Assembly: GCA_002968845.1 (NCBI GenBank)
Contig: PVBG01000006.1
Coordinates: 1-64,000 of the forward strand
Direction of reading: 5' to 3'
From: Neorhizobium tomejilense
GTDB taxonomy: Bacteria; Pseudomonadota; Alphaproteobacteria; Rhizobiales; Rhizobiaceae
DNA length: 64,000 bases
Shown: in pieces, positions 16,994 to 25,817 of the stretch
Numbering within the stretch: the first letter of the stretch is position 1
How the letters are laid out: each line of letters starts with the position of its first letter
The notes under the pieces: model-generated
Database searches by the model: none
What the model saw: only the letters and a program-made list of their open reading frames with translations
Told to the model about the DNA's origin: nothing
Program-made: the position numbers and the translations under genes

Positions 16994-18733
16994 ATGCACG
17001 ACTTTTCCGCCTTCTTCGACAAATTCGGCTGGCCGGAAGGGAAGGGCCGGCTGCCATTCTGCATCGGCCATCGCGGCGCGAGCGGCCATGAACGGGAAAA
17101 CACGCTCACGGCCTTCCGCCGCGCTGCCGAACTCGGCGCCGAAATGTGGGAACTCGACACCCAGATGACGTCGGACAGCGTGGTCGTCGTTTCCCATGAC
17201 GACCATCTGCAACGCGTCTTCCAGCGGGACCTGTTTATCTCGCAGATGAGTTTTGCAGAGCTGCGCGAGGCGGTGCCGGATGTGCCGAGTTTCACGGAAG
17301 TCGCCGCACTCGGCCGGGAGACCGGTTGTGGCCTTTACGTCGAGCTGAAGCGGCCGGGCACCGGTCCGCTCTGCTGGCAGCACCTGAAGGACATGGACCA
17401 GCGTTTCGCCTGCCTCGGCTCCTTCGATGTCGCCCAGGTGCGCGAGCTGCGCGAGATGGGCTGCGATTATGCGCTTTCGGTGCTGATCCGTGTCGGCCAC
17501 GATCCGCATGCGGCAGGGGAGGCGGCGGCCGCCGACATCCTGCATCTGTGCTGGGAAAAGGCGAGCGAGACGCCGCAGGAATTCGTGACCGAGGAACTGA
17601 TCGACAGGGCTTTTGCCGAGGGCAAGGAGCTCGTGCTCTGGCACGAGGAGCGACCGGATGTCCTGAAGGATATCATGGTCTTGCCGATGCTCGGCATCTG
17701 CACCGACCTGCCGGACCTGATGCGACCAAGGGAAACGAGCGGCGTTTCCCGCGAGCCCCGCCGCGTCACCTCCTTCGACGTCGCCCGGGCGGCCGGCGTT
17801 TCCCGCGCCGCCGTGTCGCGTGCCTTCACCCCCGATGCCAGTGTTTCGGAAAAAACCCGGCAGAAGGTCTATCAGGCGGCCAAGGAACTCGGCTATCGGG
17901 TCAACTATCTCGCCCGCAGCCTCACCAACAAGCGGTCCGATTTCGTCGGCCTGGTGGCGGCCGGCCTCGACAATCCGTTCCGCACACAGCAGCTCGAACA
18001 TCTGGCCCGCGCGCTGATCGCCCGCAATTACCGGCCGATCCTGTTGCCGACCTCCAAGGAGGCCGATAGCGCCACCGTCATCGGCCAATTGCTGCATTAC
18101 GCCGTTTCCGGCGTCATCATCACCTCGGATGCACCGCCTTCGCATATTTTCGAGGAATGCGCGGTCGAGGGCGTGCCGATCGTGCTGGTCAACAAGGGCG
18201 AGGACTTCCCGTTCGTCGACCGGGTCGTTTCCGATGACCGGATGTCGGGTTACATGGCCGTCGACCACCTCGTCGAATCAGGCGCCAAAAAGCTCGCCGT
18301 CATCGCCGGCACGACCGTTTCCTATTCGTCGCGCCGTCGGGCGGAGGCTTTTCAGAGCCGCTGCCAGATGCTCGGGCTCGATGCGCCGCTCATCCCGGTT
18401 GCCATCAACGACTACGCCCATGGGCACGAGGCGGCGCAGGCGCTGATCGACATGGGAATAGACGGGGTGTTTTCGGTCAACGACTACATGGCCTGCGGTG
18501 TCCTCGACGGGCTCGCCAGGGCCGGCCGGAGCTACGGCTCCGTCAAGGTGATCGGCCATGACGACATCCCTCAGGCAAGCTGGTCGGCCTATGATCTCAC
18601 CACCTTCGTACAGCCCTGCGACGTACAGGCGGAACAGGTGATCGATCTCCTGACCAGCCGGATGTCCGAACCGGCCGCCGTGGCTCGGGTGGAATTCACG
18701 CCGGTGACGCTGATCAAAAGAAGAAGTGCATAA
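16994..18733 (+). CDS. fusion of glycerophosphodiester phosphodiesterase and LacI-family regulator
   Basis: One uninterrupted frame of about 579 residues. ATG 16994 is preferred because GGAGG sits 6 bases before it; GTG 16979 would add five residues. Residues about 20-240 are a complete GDPD domain: HRG at 26-28, EN at 35-36, WELDTQMTSD holding Glu53 and Asp55, His68 in SHDD, then LYVELK and the closing ICTDLPDLM. Residues about 258-579 are a complete LacI regulator: HTH VTSFDVARAAGVSRAAVSRA, hinge AARSL-like LARSLTNKRSDFVGL, and a sugar-binding-fold effector domain ending in VIGHDDIPQASW. The catalytic residues look intact, so the protein could both cleave a glycerophosphodiester and sense it or its product. 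It sits between the transporter ATPase and an inositol-monophosphatase homologue, suggesting local autoregulation. Confidence 0.9.
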   Translation: MHDFSAFFDKFGWPEGKGRLPFCIGHRGASGHERENTLTAFRRAAELGAEMWELDTQMTSDSVVVVSHDDHLQRVFQRDLFISQMSFAELREAVPDVPSFTEVAALGRETGCGLYVELKRPGTGPLCWQHLKDMDQRFACLGSFDVAQVRELREMGCDYALSVLIRVGHDPHAAGEAAAADILHLCWEKASETPQEFVTEELIDRAFAEGKELVLWHEERPDVLKDIMVLPMLGICTDLPDLMRPRETSGVSREPRRVTSFDVARAAGVSRAAVSRAFTPDASVSEKTRQKVYQAAKELGYRVNYLARSLTNKRSDFVGLVAAGLDNPFRTQQLEHLARALIARNYRPILLPTSKEADSATVIGQLLHYAVSGVIITSDAPPSHIFEECAVEGVPIVLVNKGEDFPFVDRVVSDDRMSGYMAVDHLVESGAKKLAVIAGTTVSYSSRRRAEAFQSRCQMLGLDAPLIPVAINDYAHGHEAAQALIDMGIDGVFSVNDYMACGVLDGLARAGRSYGSVKVIGHDDIPQASWSAYDLTTFVQPCDVQAEQVIDLLTSRMSEPAAVARVEFTPVTLIKRRSA

Positions 18734-19558
18734 ATGGCATCTGCATTCGATCTCTCCTCCCTGCAATCGCGCGAAAGGACCGCAATCGAGGTCGCCCGCC
18801 GGGTCGGCATGGGGGCGGCCGCCTTCCGTGCCGAGGCGCTTCCCGAAACGCTCGGTGTCGAGAACAAGGGCCTGCAGGATTTCGTCACCGTTGCCGACAA
18901 GCGGGCCGAAGAAGCGATCCGCGCATCCCTGCTCGGTGAATTCCCCGACGATTCCTTCATGGGCGAAGAGGGCGGTGGACATTCCGGAGAACGCGGCACC
19001 TGGGTGGTCGATCCGATCGACGGCACCACCAATTTCATCCGCGGTTTCCGGCACTGGGGGGTCTCGATCGCCTTCGTCTCCGGTGGCGAAATCCTGCTCG
19101 GCGTGATCTATGACGCCGCACAGGACCGGGTTTTCCATGCGATCCGGGGTGAGGGCGCCTTCAAGGAAGGAAAGCCGATCACGGCGGCCAAGACCAGTGA
19201 TCCCAACCACGCGATCGCCATTCTCGGCCATTCGCGCCGCACCGATTTCGAGGACTACATCGCCGTCTCGCGCAGGCTTTACGAGCGCGGCATCGACTAT
19301 CGCCGCATGGGCGCGGCCGCCATCGGCCTCATCCGCGTCGCCGAAGGCGTGTCAGACCTCTATTACGAACGGCACCTTTCTTCCTGGGACATGCTCGCCG
19401 GCGTGTTGATCGCCGCGGAAGCCGGTGCGACGATCGCCGTGCCGCCGCTCGAGGAATTGCTTTCGCGGGGCGGGCCGGTGGTCGCCTGTTCGCCGGGGCT
19501 TGCCGGCGAATTCGCCTTCCTGATGGAGATGGAAGGCCTGCTCGCTGCTGCGCAGTAG
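18734..19558 (+). CDS. inositol monophosphatase family protein
   Basis: A 274-residue Mg-dependent phosphatase of the IMPase/HisN/FBPase-like superfamily. Seen motifs are the metal-binding GEEGG segment, the family signature WVVDPIDGTTNFIRG and the C-terminal SSWDMLAGVLIAAEAG. An aqueous cytosolic enzyme is expected, with no signal peptide. Its ATG follows the stop of the GDPD-LacI fusion without a gap, so it is the last member of the transport operon. Inositol-1-phosphate from glycerophosphoinositol is an attractive substrate given the GDPD domain next door. Histidinol-phosphate or another sugar phosphate cannot be excluded. Confidence 0.85.
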   Translation: MASAFDLSSLQSRERTAIEVARRVGMGAAAFRAEALPETLGVENKGLQDFVTVADKRAEEAIRASLLGEFPDDSFMGEEGGGHSGERGTWVVDPIDGTTNFIRGFRHWGVSIAFVSGGEILLGVIYDAAQDRVFHAIRGEGAFKEGKPITAAKTSDPNHAIAILGHSRRTDFEDYIAVSRRLYERGIDYRRMGAAAIGLIRVAEGVSDLYYERHLSSWDMLAGVLIAAEAGATIAVPPLEELLSRGGPVVACSPGLAGEFAFLMEMEGLLAAAQ

Positions 19559-19673
19559 GGCAGGCAGATGGCAGACGGCATCGACGGCGACTTAGAAGGA
19601 GCCTGGGCGGGGTGCAACCTTCACCCCAGAATGATATGAATAGGCGGATATTCACAATCCATGGGTGGACACG

Positions 19674-20480
19674 ATGGCAGGCGCTTCACGTCACGACGCA
19701 TGGCAGGCGGGCGACAGTTACGAAATCTACATGGGGCGTTGGAGCCGGCAGATTGCGCCGCGCTTCATCGAGTGGCTTGAACCCGACGATGATCTTGATT
19801 GGCTGGAGGTCGGCTGCGGGACAGGCGCGTTGAGCGGCCGCATCCTTTCGGATACCAATCCGAAATCCCTTATCGCCGTCGATCCGTCCGAAGGGTTCCT
19901 GGAGAAGGCTCGCTCGACGATCGCCGATCCGCGCGTGGAATTTCAAATCGGCAATGGCGAAGCCCTGTCAATTCCATCGGGCACCAGGGACATGATCGTC
20001 TCAGGCCTGGCTTTGAACTTCATACCAGACCGCGAAAAGGCGCTTCTGGAAATGCAGCGGACTGCGCGCACCAAAGCCACCATAGCCTTCTACGTCTGGG
20101 ATTATCCAGGCGGTGGAGTGGAATTCATGCGGGCTTTCTGGACGGCTGCGACAGAACTGGATCCAGGCGCACGCGACCTTACCGAAGATCGACGCTTCCC
20201 CTTCTGCACACTTGAGGGACTAACCGATCTCGCTCACCGAGCCGGGCTTTCCCACGTGGAGGCGACGAAGATCGAAGCGCCCACACGCTTCCAGAATTTC
20301 GACGACTTCTGGCATCCATTCACGCTGGGTGCTGGCCCCGCACCCGGTTACTGCGCCAACCTGAAGACGGCCGAACGAGAAAAGCTGCGGGAAAAGCTCC
20401 AGGAAAATCTGCCGACGGCAGAGGACGGGTCCATCCCGCTTCGGGTGAGAGCATGGGCAATCCGCGGCAGAAAGCAGTAA
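19674..20480 (+). CDS. class I SAM-dependent methyltransferase
   Basis: A protein of about 268 residues. Motif I for SAM binding is LEVGCGTGALSGRIL, followed by the acidic strand end LIAVDPSEGFLEKAR and IGNGEALSIPSGTRDMIVSG. The C-terminal region (HPFTLGAGPAPGYCANL) matches uncharacterised small-molecule methyltransferases. ATG 19674 was chosen because GGGTGG lies just upstream; GTG 19665 is also in frame. It stands between two unrelated transport operons, so no substrate is suggested by context. Confidence 0.8.
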   Translation: MAGASRHDAWQAGDSYEIYMGRWSRQIAPRFIEWLEPDDDLDWLEVGCGTGALSGRILSDTNPKSLIAVDPSEGFLEKARSTIADPRVEFQIGNGEALSIPSGTRDMIVSGLALNFIPDREKALLEMQRTARTKATIAFYVWDYPGGGVEFMRAFWTAATELDPGARDLTEDRRFPFCTLEGLTDLAHRAGLSHVEATKIEAPTRFQNFDDFWHPFTLGAGPAPGYCANLKTAEREKLREKLQENLPTAEDGSIPLRVRAWAIRGRKQ

Positions 20481-20605
20481 GGGGCCTCCGGGGCAACTTG
20501 GGCGGCAACGCAAAATGAACGCGTCGGAGCCATTGCCTAACCTATTGTTTTTCCTGTCTATGCCGTTCACTGGTATTCGGATTTCACCTCTGCTAAGTGA
20601 TATCT

Positions 20606-21661
20606 ATGCCATTCGAAGACAAAAAGAAAAGTCGTGTGACGCTTCTCGACGTAGCGCGGCGCGCCAATGTGTCCCGCGCCACCGCCTCGCTCGTCATCCG
20701 CAAGAGCCCGCTGGTCGGCACCGAGACGCGGGCGCGGGTCGAGGAGGCGATGCGCGAGCTCGGCTATGTCTACAACATGGGGGCCGCGCGGCTGAGGGCC
20801 GAACGCAGCCACACCGTCGGCGTCATCGTGCCCAATCTGACGAACCCGTTCTTCGCCGAACTGCTGTCCGGCATCGAGGCAGGGATCGATTCGGCCGGCA
20901 TGGTGGTGATCCTCGCCAATAGCGGCGATCTGGTCGAACGGCAGGACATGGTGATGCGGCGCATGCGCGAGCACGGCGTCGATGGCGTCATCGTCTGCCC
21001 GGCGGCTGGCACCGAGCCTGCATTTCTTCACCAGCTTGCCGAATGGGACCTGCCGCTGGTGCAGGTGCTCCGCCAGATCTCCGAAGAAGTCGATTATGCC
21101 GGGGCCGACTATGCGGCCGGGATGCGCCAGGCGGTTGATTATCTGGCCTCGCTCGGCCACCGGACGATCGCGTTTGCCGTCCAGGGGCCGATCCATTCCG
21201 CCTATCGCGAGCGTGTCGAAGGGTTTCGCGACGCCATGCAGTCGCGCGGGCTCGATCCGAGCATGATCGTACGTGTACCGAACCAGATCGGCGAAATCGC
21301 CGACGCGGCGCATCTCTTGTTCGACGAGCACGAACAGCCGACGGCGGTGATCTGCTTCAACGACGTGATCGCACTCGGCCTTTCCGCCGGCCTCTACGAC
21401 CGGGGCCTGAAGGTCGGCGAGAATTTTTCGCTGATCGGTTTCGACGACGTGACGGACGCGGAGGCGATGCGGCCGAGGCTCACCTCCGTTTCCACCGCAC
21501 CCGTGACCATCGGTGCGAATGCCGCCAGGCTTCTCCTCGACCGGCTGCCCGATCCCATCCGCCCGGCCCGGAGGGTCGTGAATGAAACGGTTTTACATAT
21601 CCGCCAGTCCTGCGGGCCGATCGCCATTTCGCCTGACAACAATCCGCCAGCTTCCGGTTGA
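20606..21661 (+). CDS. LacI-family transcriptional regulator
   Basis: A regulator of about 351 residues. The HTH is VTLLDVARRANVSRATASLV near the N-terminus, with the hinge MGAARLRAERSHTVGVIVPN. The periplasmic-binding-protein-like domain follows, containing NLTNPFFAELLSGIE, GVDGVIVCPAAG and AVICFNDVIALGLSAGLYD. GTG 20597 would add three residues; ATG 20606 is taken. It precedes an amino-acid-type ABC transporter operon on the same strand. A 16-bp perfect palindrome lies 18 bp after its stop, so it likely controls that operon. Confidence 0.9.
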   Translation: MPFEDKKKSRVTLLDVARRANVSRATASLVIRKSPLVGTETRARVEEAMRELGYVYNMGAARLRAERSHTVGVIVPNLTNPFFAELLSGIEAGIDSAGMVVILANSGDLVERQDMVMRRMREHGVDGVIVCPAAGTEPAFLHQLAEWDLPLVQVLRQISEEVDYAGADYAAGMRQAVDYLASLGHRTIAFAVQGPIHSAYRERVEGFRDAMQSRGLDPSMIVRVPNQIGEIADAAHLLFDEHEQPTAVICFNDVIALGLSAGLYDRGLKVGENFSLIGFDDVTDAEAMRPRLTSVSTAPVTIGANAARLLLDRLPDPIRPARRVVNETVLHIRQSCGPIAISPDNNPPASG

Positions 21662-21678
21662 CGTCCGGATGAAAAGCT

Positions 21679-21694
21679 TTTAGATCGATCTAAA
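21679..21694. promoter_or_regulatory. 16-bp perfect palindrome, probable LacI-family operator
   Basis: TTTAGATCGATCTAAA is a perfect palindrome centred on CG, the usual form of LacI/GalR operators. It lies between the LacI gene and the first permease, 57 bp before the permease start. It may overlap the promoter of the transporter operon. No second copy was noticed in the window. Confidence 0.6.
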
Positions 21695-21750
21695 TGGAAA
21701 GGCGCCGCAGAGGAGTGGCGCTCTTTCGACATCATTGGGGAGGTCCCAAG

Positions 21751-22419
21751 TTGTACGCTTTCAATTTCGAGCCCGTATTTGCGGGTTTCGACCAGCTTCT
21801 GCTCGGCGCCTGGCTGACGATCCAGCTTTCGGTGGCAGCGATGATCATCGGCTTGATCGTCTCGATCGCCTGTGCCGCGGGCAAGACCTCCGGTATCGCG
21901 CCGCTGCGCTGGGTCATCGACGCCTATATCGAGATCATCCGCAACACGCCGTTCCTGGTGCAGATCTTCTTCATCTTCTTCGGCCTGCCGTCGCTCGGGA
22001 TTTTTCTGACCCCGAACAGCGCGGCGCTCGTGGCACTAGTCGTCAATTTCGGCGCCTACGGCACGGAAATCATCCGCGCCGGCATCGAGTCGATCCAGAA
22101 GGGGCAGATCGAAGCCGGCACGGCGCTCGGCCTCTCGAAGCTGCAGGTCTTCCGCTACATCATCATGAAGCCGGCGCTGCGCACCGTCTATCCGTCGCTG
22201 ACCAGCCAGTTCATCTACCTGATGCTGACCTCGAGCGTCGTTTCGGCGATATCGGCCGACGACCTTGCCGCCGCCGGCAACAATCTGCAGTCGCAGACCT
22301 TCGCGAGCTTCGAAGTCTATATCGTCATCACGATCATGTATCTCGTCATGTCGGTCGGTTTTTCTACGATCTTCTCGATGATCGAGAAGGCTGCCTTCAA
22401 ATATCCGTTGAGCCGATAG
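21751..22419 (+). CDS. polar amino-acid-type ABC transporter permease 1
   Basis: An inner-membrane permease of 222 residues of the HisQ/GlnP type. TTG 21751 is the preferred start (YAFNFEPVFAGFDQLLLGAW follows) because GGGGAGG lies 8 bases before it. The family signature is IEIIRNTPFLVQIFFIFFGL, then FGAYGTEIIRAGIESIQKGQ, and EAGTALGLSKLQVFRYIIMK is the EAA loop. It is followed by a second permease 10 bases later, forming the transmembrane heterodimer of the importer. Confidence 0.9.
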   Translation: MYAFNFEPVFAGFDQLLLGAWLTIQLSVAAMIIGLIVSIACAAGKTSGIAPLRWVIDAYIEIIRNTPFLVQIFFIFFGLPSLGIFLTPNSAALVALVVNFGAYGTEIIRAGIESIQKGQIEAGTALGLSKLQVFRYIIMKPALRTVYPSLTSQFIYLMLTSSVVSAISADDLAAAGNNLQSQTFASFEVYIVITIMYLVMSVGFSTIFSMIEKAAFKYPLSR

Positions 22420-22429
22420 GAGCCTGGCC

Positions 22430-23092
22430 ATGCCATTGATCAGACCTTTCGGCATCAACGAATTCTGGATCATCGTGCTCGCCGCGCAATGGACGATCGC
22501 ACTGTCGGCGATCGCCTTCGCTGGCGGGGGTATCGGCGGCCTGCTGATCGCGCTGCTGCGTGTCTCGGATGCGAAGCTGCCGCGGCTGATCGCCACCGGC
22601 TTCATCCGCGTCTTCCAGGGAACGCCGCTCTTGATGCAGCTCTTCCTGGTGTTCTTTGGCATGAACATCCTCGGCTTTGCCATCAATCCCTGGCTTGCGG
22701 CAACCGTCGCGCTCACCCTGCATGCGAGCGCCTTCCTCGGCGAAATCTGGCGCGGCTGCATCGAAGCGGTGCCGCCCGGCCAGCGGGAAGCCGCGACCGC
22801 GCTCGGCCTGCGCTACTACAACCGGATGCGCTACATCGTCCTGCCGCAGGCCTTAAAGATCGCGGTGGCGCCGACGGTCGGCTTCCTGGTGCAGCTCATC
22901 AAGGGCACCTCGCTTGCGGCAATCATCGGTTTTACCGAGCTCACCCGCCAGGGCCAGATCATCAACAATGCGACATTCAGCCCGTTCATGGTGTTCGGCA
23001 CGGTGGCCGCGGTCTATTTCGTCCTCTGCTGGCCGCTTTCGGTGCTGGCACGACGCATGGAACTCAGATTTTCCCGCGCAACGGCACGTTGA
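22430..23092 (+). CDS. polar amino-acid-type ABC transporter permease 2
   Basis: A 220-residue HisM/GlnP-type permease. It has the family motif FIRVFQGTPLLMQLFLVFFG, the HASAFLGEIWRGCIEAVPPG helix and the EAA loop REAATALGLRYYNRMRYIVL. It ends with GTSLAAIIGFTELTRQGQII. ATG 22430 is preceded by TAGGAGCC. It partners the permease at 21751. Confidence 0.9.
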   Translation: MPLIRPFGINEFWIIVLAAQWTIALSAIAFAGGGIGGLLIALLRVSDAKLPRLIATGFIRVFQGTPLLMQLFLVFFGMNILGFAINPWLAATVALTLHASAFLGEIWRGCIEAVPPGQREAATALGLRYYNRMRYIVLPQALKIAVAPTVGFLVQLIKGTSLAAIIGFTELTRQGQIINNATFSPFMVFGTVAAVYFVLCWPLSVLARRMELRFSRATAR

Positions 23093-23144
23093 CGGGACCC
23101 GAGCCGGAGGGAGGAAAGCCGGCACAACAGAAAAGGGTAGGAAC

Positions 23145-23945
23145 ATGAATATTTCTAGACGCATGGTTATGGCCGTCATCGGCGCAGGCCTGATGATGGG
23201 CGCAGGCGCCTCCACCGCATCGGCACAGACCGTCGAAAGCATCAAGTCCGCAGGCACCGTCAAGATCGGCATGCTGGTCGACTTCCCGCCCTTCGGCATC
23301 ATGAACACCTCGAACGAGCCGGACGGTTATGACGCCGACGTGGCAAAGCTGCTCGCCAAGGAATTCGGCGTGAAGGTGCAGATCGTTCCGGTTACCGGCC
23401 CGAACCGCATTCCCTATCTGCAGAGCAACCAGGTCGACCTGCTTGTCGCCTCGCTCGGCATTACCGAAGAGCGCGCCAAGAGCGTCGACTTCTCGCAGCC
23501 CTATGCCGGTATTTCGATCGGCGTGTTCGGCGCCAAGGCGACCGAGGTCTCCAAGCCGGAAGACCTGTCGGGCAAGACGATCGGTGTTGCCCGCGCCTCG
23601 ACGCAGGATACCGGCGTCACCAAGATCGCTCCGAAGGATGCCAAGATCCAGCGTTTCGATGACGATGCCAGCGCCGTGCAGGCCCTGCTGTCCGGCCAGG
23701 TTCAGCTGATCGGCGTCTCGAACGTTGTCGCCGCCCAGATCGAAAAGGCAGCTCCCGGCCGTTTCACCCAGAAGCTGCAGCTCAGCCAGCAGGTTCAGGG
23801 CATTGCCGTCCGCAAGGGCTCGACCGAGCTGCTGACGGCTGTCAACGCCTTCATCGCCAAGGTCAAGGCCAATGGCGAGCTCGGCAAGATCCATGAAAAG
23901 TGGCTCGGCGCGCCGCTGCCGGACTTCGTCGCCAACGCCAAGTAA
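23145..23945 (+). CDS. amino-acid-type ABC transporter substrate-binding protein
   Basis: A 266-residue periplasmic protein of solute-binding family 3. The signal peptide ends near residue 27 (STASA). The mature start has [17 protein letters not shown]. The ligand-site neighbourhood follows: [29 protein letters not shown], then [23 protein letters not shown] 23145 follows GGGTAGGAAC. An amino acid would be the default ligand. The downstream 2-hydroxyacid dehydrogenase and the LacI-type regulator, unusual for amino-acid importers, leave room for a hydroxy- or keto-acid. Confidence 0.88.
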   Translation: MNISRRMVMAVIGAGLMMGAGASTASAQTVESIKSAGTVKIGMLVDFPPFGIMNTSNEPDGYDADVAKLLAKEFGVKVQIVPVTGPNRIPYLQSNQVDLLVASLGITEERAKSVDFSQPYAGISIGVFGAKATEVSKPEDLSGKTIGVARASTQDTGVTKIAPKDAKIQRFDDDASAVQALLSGQVQLIGVSNVVAAQIEKAAPGRFTQKLQLSQQVQGIAVRKGSTELLTAVNAFIAKVKANGELGKIHEKWLGAPLPDFVANAK

Positions 23946-23988
23946 GACCAGAACCACGCCCAGAACTGAGATCGAAAAGGAGTTCCTC

Positions 23989-24771
23989 ATGACGACTGAG
24001 GTGAACGCAAACGCATCGGCCGCGGCCACGCGAGGAACTTCCGAACTCGCCGTCAGGATGGAAGGCGTCAACAAGTGGTATGGCGGCTTTCACGCGCTGA
24101 AGGACGTCGAATTGTCGGTCAACCGGGGGGAGCGGATCGTCATCTGCGGCCCTTCCGGCTCCGGCAAGTCGACGCTGATCCGTTGCATCAACCAGCTGGA
24201 GACGATCCAGAAGGGCAAAATCGTCGTTGACGGCCATGACCTGACCGCCGGCGGCAAGAATGTCGATATCGTCCGCCAGGAGACCGGCATGGTCTTCCAG
24301 CAGTTCAACCTCTTCCCGCATATGACGGTCCTGGAAAACTGCACGCTGGCGCCGATGAAGGTGCGCGGCATTTCGAAGGTCGAGGCGGAAAAGACCGCTC
24401 GCAAATACCTGGAGCGGGTGCGCATTCCCGAACAGGCCGAAAAATATCCCGCCCAGCTTTCCGGCGGCCAGCAGCAGCGCGTCGCGATCGCCCGCGCACT
24501 GTGCATGAACCCGAAGATCATGCTGTTCGACGAGCCGACCTCGGCGCTCGACCCGGAAATGGTCAAGGAAGTGCTCGACACCATGATCGACCTTGCGAAA
24601 GAGGGCATGACCATGCTCTGCGTCACCCATGAAATGGGTTTTGCCCGGCAGGTCGCCGACCGGGTGATCTTCATGGACCGCGGCGAGATCCTCGAAACCG
24701 CCGCGCCGGAAGAATTCTTCGGCAATCCCAAGAACGAGCGCCTGAAGATCTTCCTCGGACAGATCTCCTGA
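23989..24771 (+). CDS. amino-acid-type ABC transporter ATP-binding protein
   Basis: A 260-residue ATPase of the GlnQ/HisP type. The Walker A motif is [10 protein letters not shown], the Q-loop [18 protein letters not shown], the signature [16 protein letters not shown] and Walker [16 protein letters not shown], with the His switch in [18 protein letters not shown] 20-residue Ala/Thr-rich N-terminal extension precedes the domain. ATG 23989 follows AAAAGGAG at good spacing. It is the last transporter gene of the operon. Confidence 0.92.
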   Translation: MTTEVNANASAAATRGTSELAVRMEGVNKWYGGFHALKDVELSVNRGERIVICGPSGSGKSTLIRCINQLETIQKGKIVVDGHDLTAGGKNVDIVRQETGMVFQQFNLFPHMTVLENCTLAPMKVRGISKVEAEKTARKYLERVRIPEQAEKYPAQLSGGQQQRVAIARALCMNPKIMLFDEPTSALDPEMVKEVLDTMIDLAKEGMTMLCVTHEMGFARQVADRVIFMDRGEILETAAPEEFFGNPKNERLKIFLGQIS

Positions 24772-24808
24772 GACCGCTGCCATCCATTGAAATGAAGGAG
24801 TTCCGGAC

Positions 24809-25744
24809 GTGAAACCAGACATCCTGCTTGTGGAACCGATGATGCAGTTCATCGAGGACCAGCTCGACGCAGCCTATACCGTGCATCGGCTGTATGACCC
24901 GGCGCAGAAGGCAACGCTGGAAGCAGCGCTGCCGAACATCCGCGCCGTCGCGACCGGCGGCGGCACCGGCCTTTCCAACGAATGGATCGAGAAGCTGCCC
25001 TCGCTCGGCGTCATCGCCATCAATGGCGTCGGCACCGACAAGGTCGACCTCAAATTCACCCGCAGCCGCAATATCGACGTCACCACCACGCCCGGCGTTT
25101 TGACTGATGATGTCGCCGACATGGGCATCGCGCTGATGCTCGGCGTGTTGCGCCATATCGCCAAGGGCGACGCCTTCGTGCGCGCCGGCAAATGGGGCAA
25201 GGAAGGCTTTCCGCTTGGGCATAGCCCCAAGGGCAAGCGTGTCGGCATCCTCGGCCTCGGCCAGATCGGCAAGGCCTTCGGCCGCCGCGCCGAAGCCTTC
25301 GGCATGGACGTGCGCTTCTGGAACCGCTCGCCGGTCAAGGACACGACCTGGAAGTCCTGCGCCTCGCCAATAGCATTGGCGGAAGATAGCGACGTGCTGT
25401 GCGTCATCGTTGCCGCGAATGCGCAGACGAAAGACATCGTCAATGGCGAGGTTCTGAAGGCGCTCGGACCGAAAGGTATCCTGATCAATATCGCCCGCGG
25501 CAGCGTCATCGACGAGAACGCGCTGCTCGCCGCCCTCAACGACGGCACGATCGGTGCAGCCGGTCTCGACGTCTATCTCGACGAACCCCGCATCCGCGAA
25601 GATTTCTTCACCGCGCCGAGCACGGTGCTGATGCCGCACCAGGGCAGCGCCACCGTCGAGACCCGCGTCGCGATGGGGGAACTGGTGCTTGCCAACATCG
25701 CCGCGCATTTCGCCGGCGAGAAGCCGCCGACCACCGTCAATTGA
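24809..25744 (+). CDS. D-isomer-specific 2-hydroxyacid dehydrogenase
   Basis: A 311-residue NAD(P)-dependent dehydrogenase of the D-2-hydroxyacid/glyoxylate-hydroxypyruvate reductase family. The nucleotide motif is VGILGLGQIGKAFGRRAEAF. The catalytic Arg lies in NIARGSVIDENALLAAL, the Glu in GLDVYLDEPRIRE and the His in VLMPHQGSATVETR, so the triad is complete. It starts at GTG 24809 after GAAGGAG. It follows the importer genes by 37 bp, so it probably reduces or oxidises the imported acid or its transamination product. Confidence 0.9.
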   Translation: MKPDILLVEPMMQFIEDQLDAAYTVHRLYDPAQKATLEAALPNIRAVATGGGTGLSNEWIEKLPSLGVIAINGVGTDKVDLKFTRSRNIDVTTTPGVLTDDVADMGIALMLGVLRHIAKGDAFVRAGKWGKEGFPLGHSPKGKRVGILGLGQIGKAFGRRAEAFGMDVRFWNRSPVKDTTWKSCASPIALAEDSDVLCVIVAANAQTKDIVNGEVLKALGPKGILINIARGSVIDENALLAALNDGTIGAAGLDVYLDEPRIREDFFTAPSTVLMPHQGSATVETRVAMGELVLANIAAHFAGEKPPTTVN

Positions 25745-25745
25745 G

Positions 25746-25787
25746 CAATTCCAGGAAAAGTGTGAAGCGGTTTTCCGTTCGGAATTG
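25746..25787. repeat. rhizobial mosaic palindromic intergenic element
   Basis: CAATTCC at 25746-25752 pairs with GGAATTG at 25781-25787, and inside it GGAAAA pairs with TTTTCC. The phrase AATTCCAGGAAAAGTGTG followed by GCGGTTTTCCG recurs in rhizobial intergenic regions, from memory. It sits between the dehydrogenase and the next small gene and may form an RNA hairpin that modulates read-through. Confidence 0.55.
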
Positions 25788-25817
25788 CGCAGCGCAAAAG
25801 TGAGCCGGAGAAACGAG

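Noticed and set aside
16841-18268. A 475-codon minus-strand open frame opposite the GDPD-LacI fusion
   Set aside because: Shadow frame of a GC-rich gene; no motif or ribosome site, and both domains of the plus-strand protein are recognisable.
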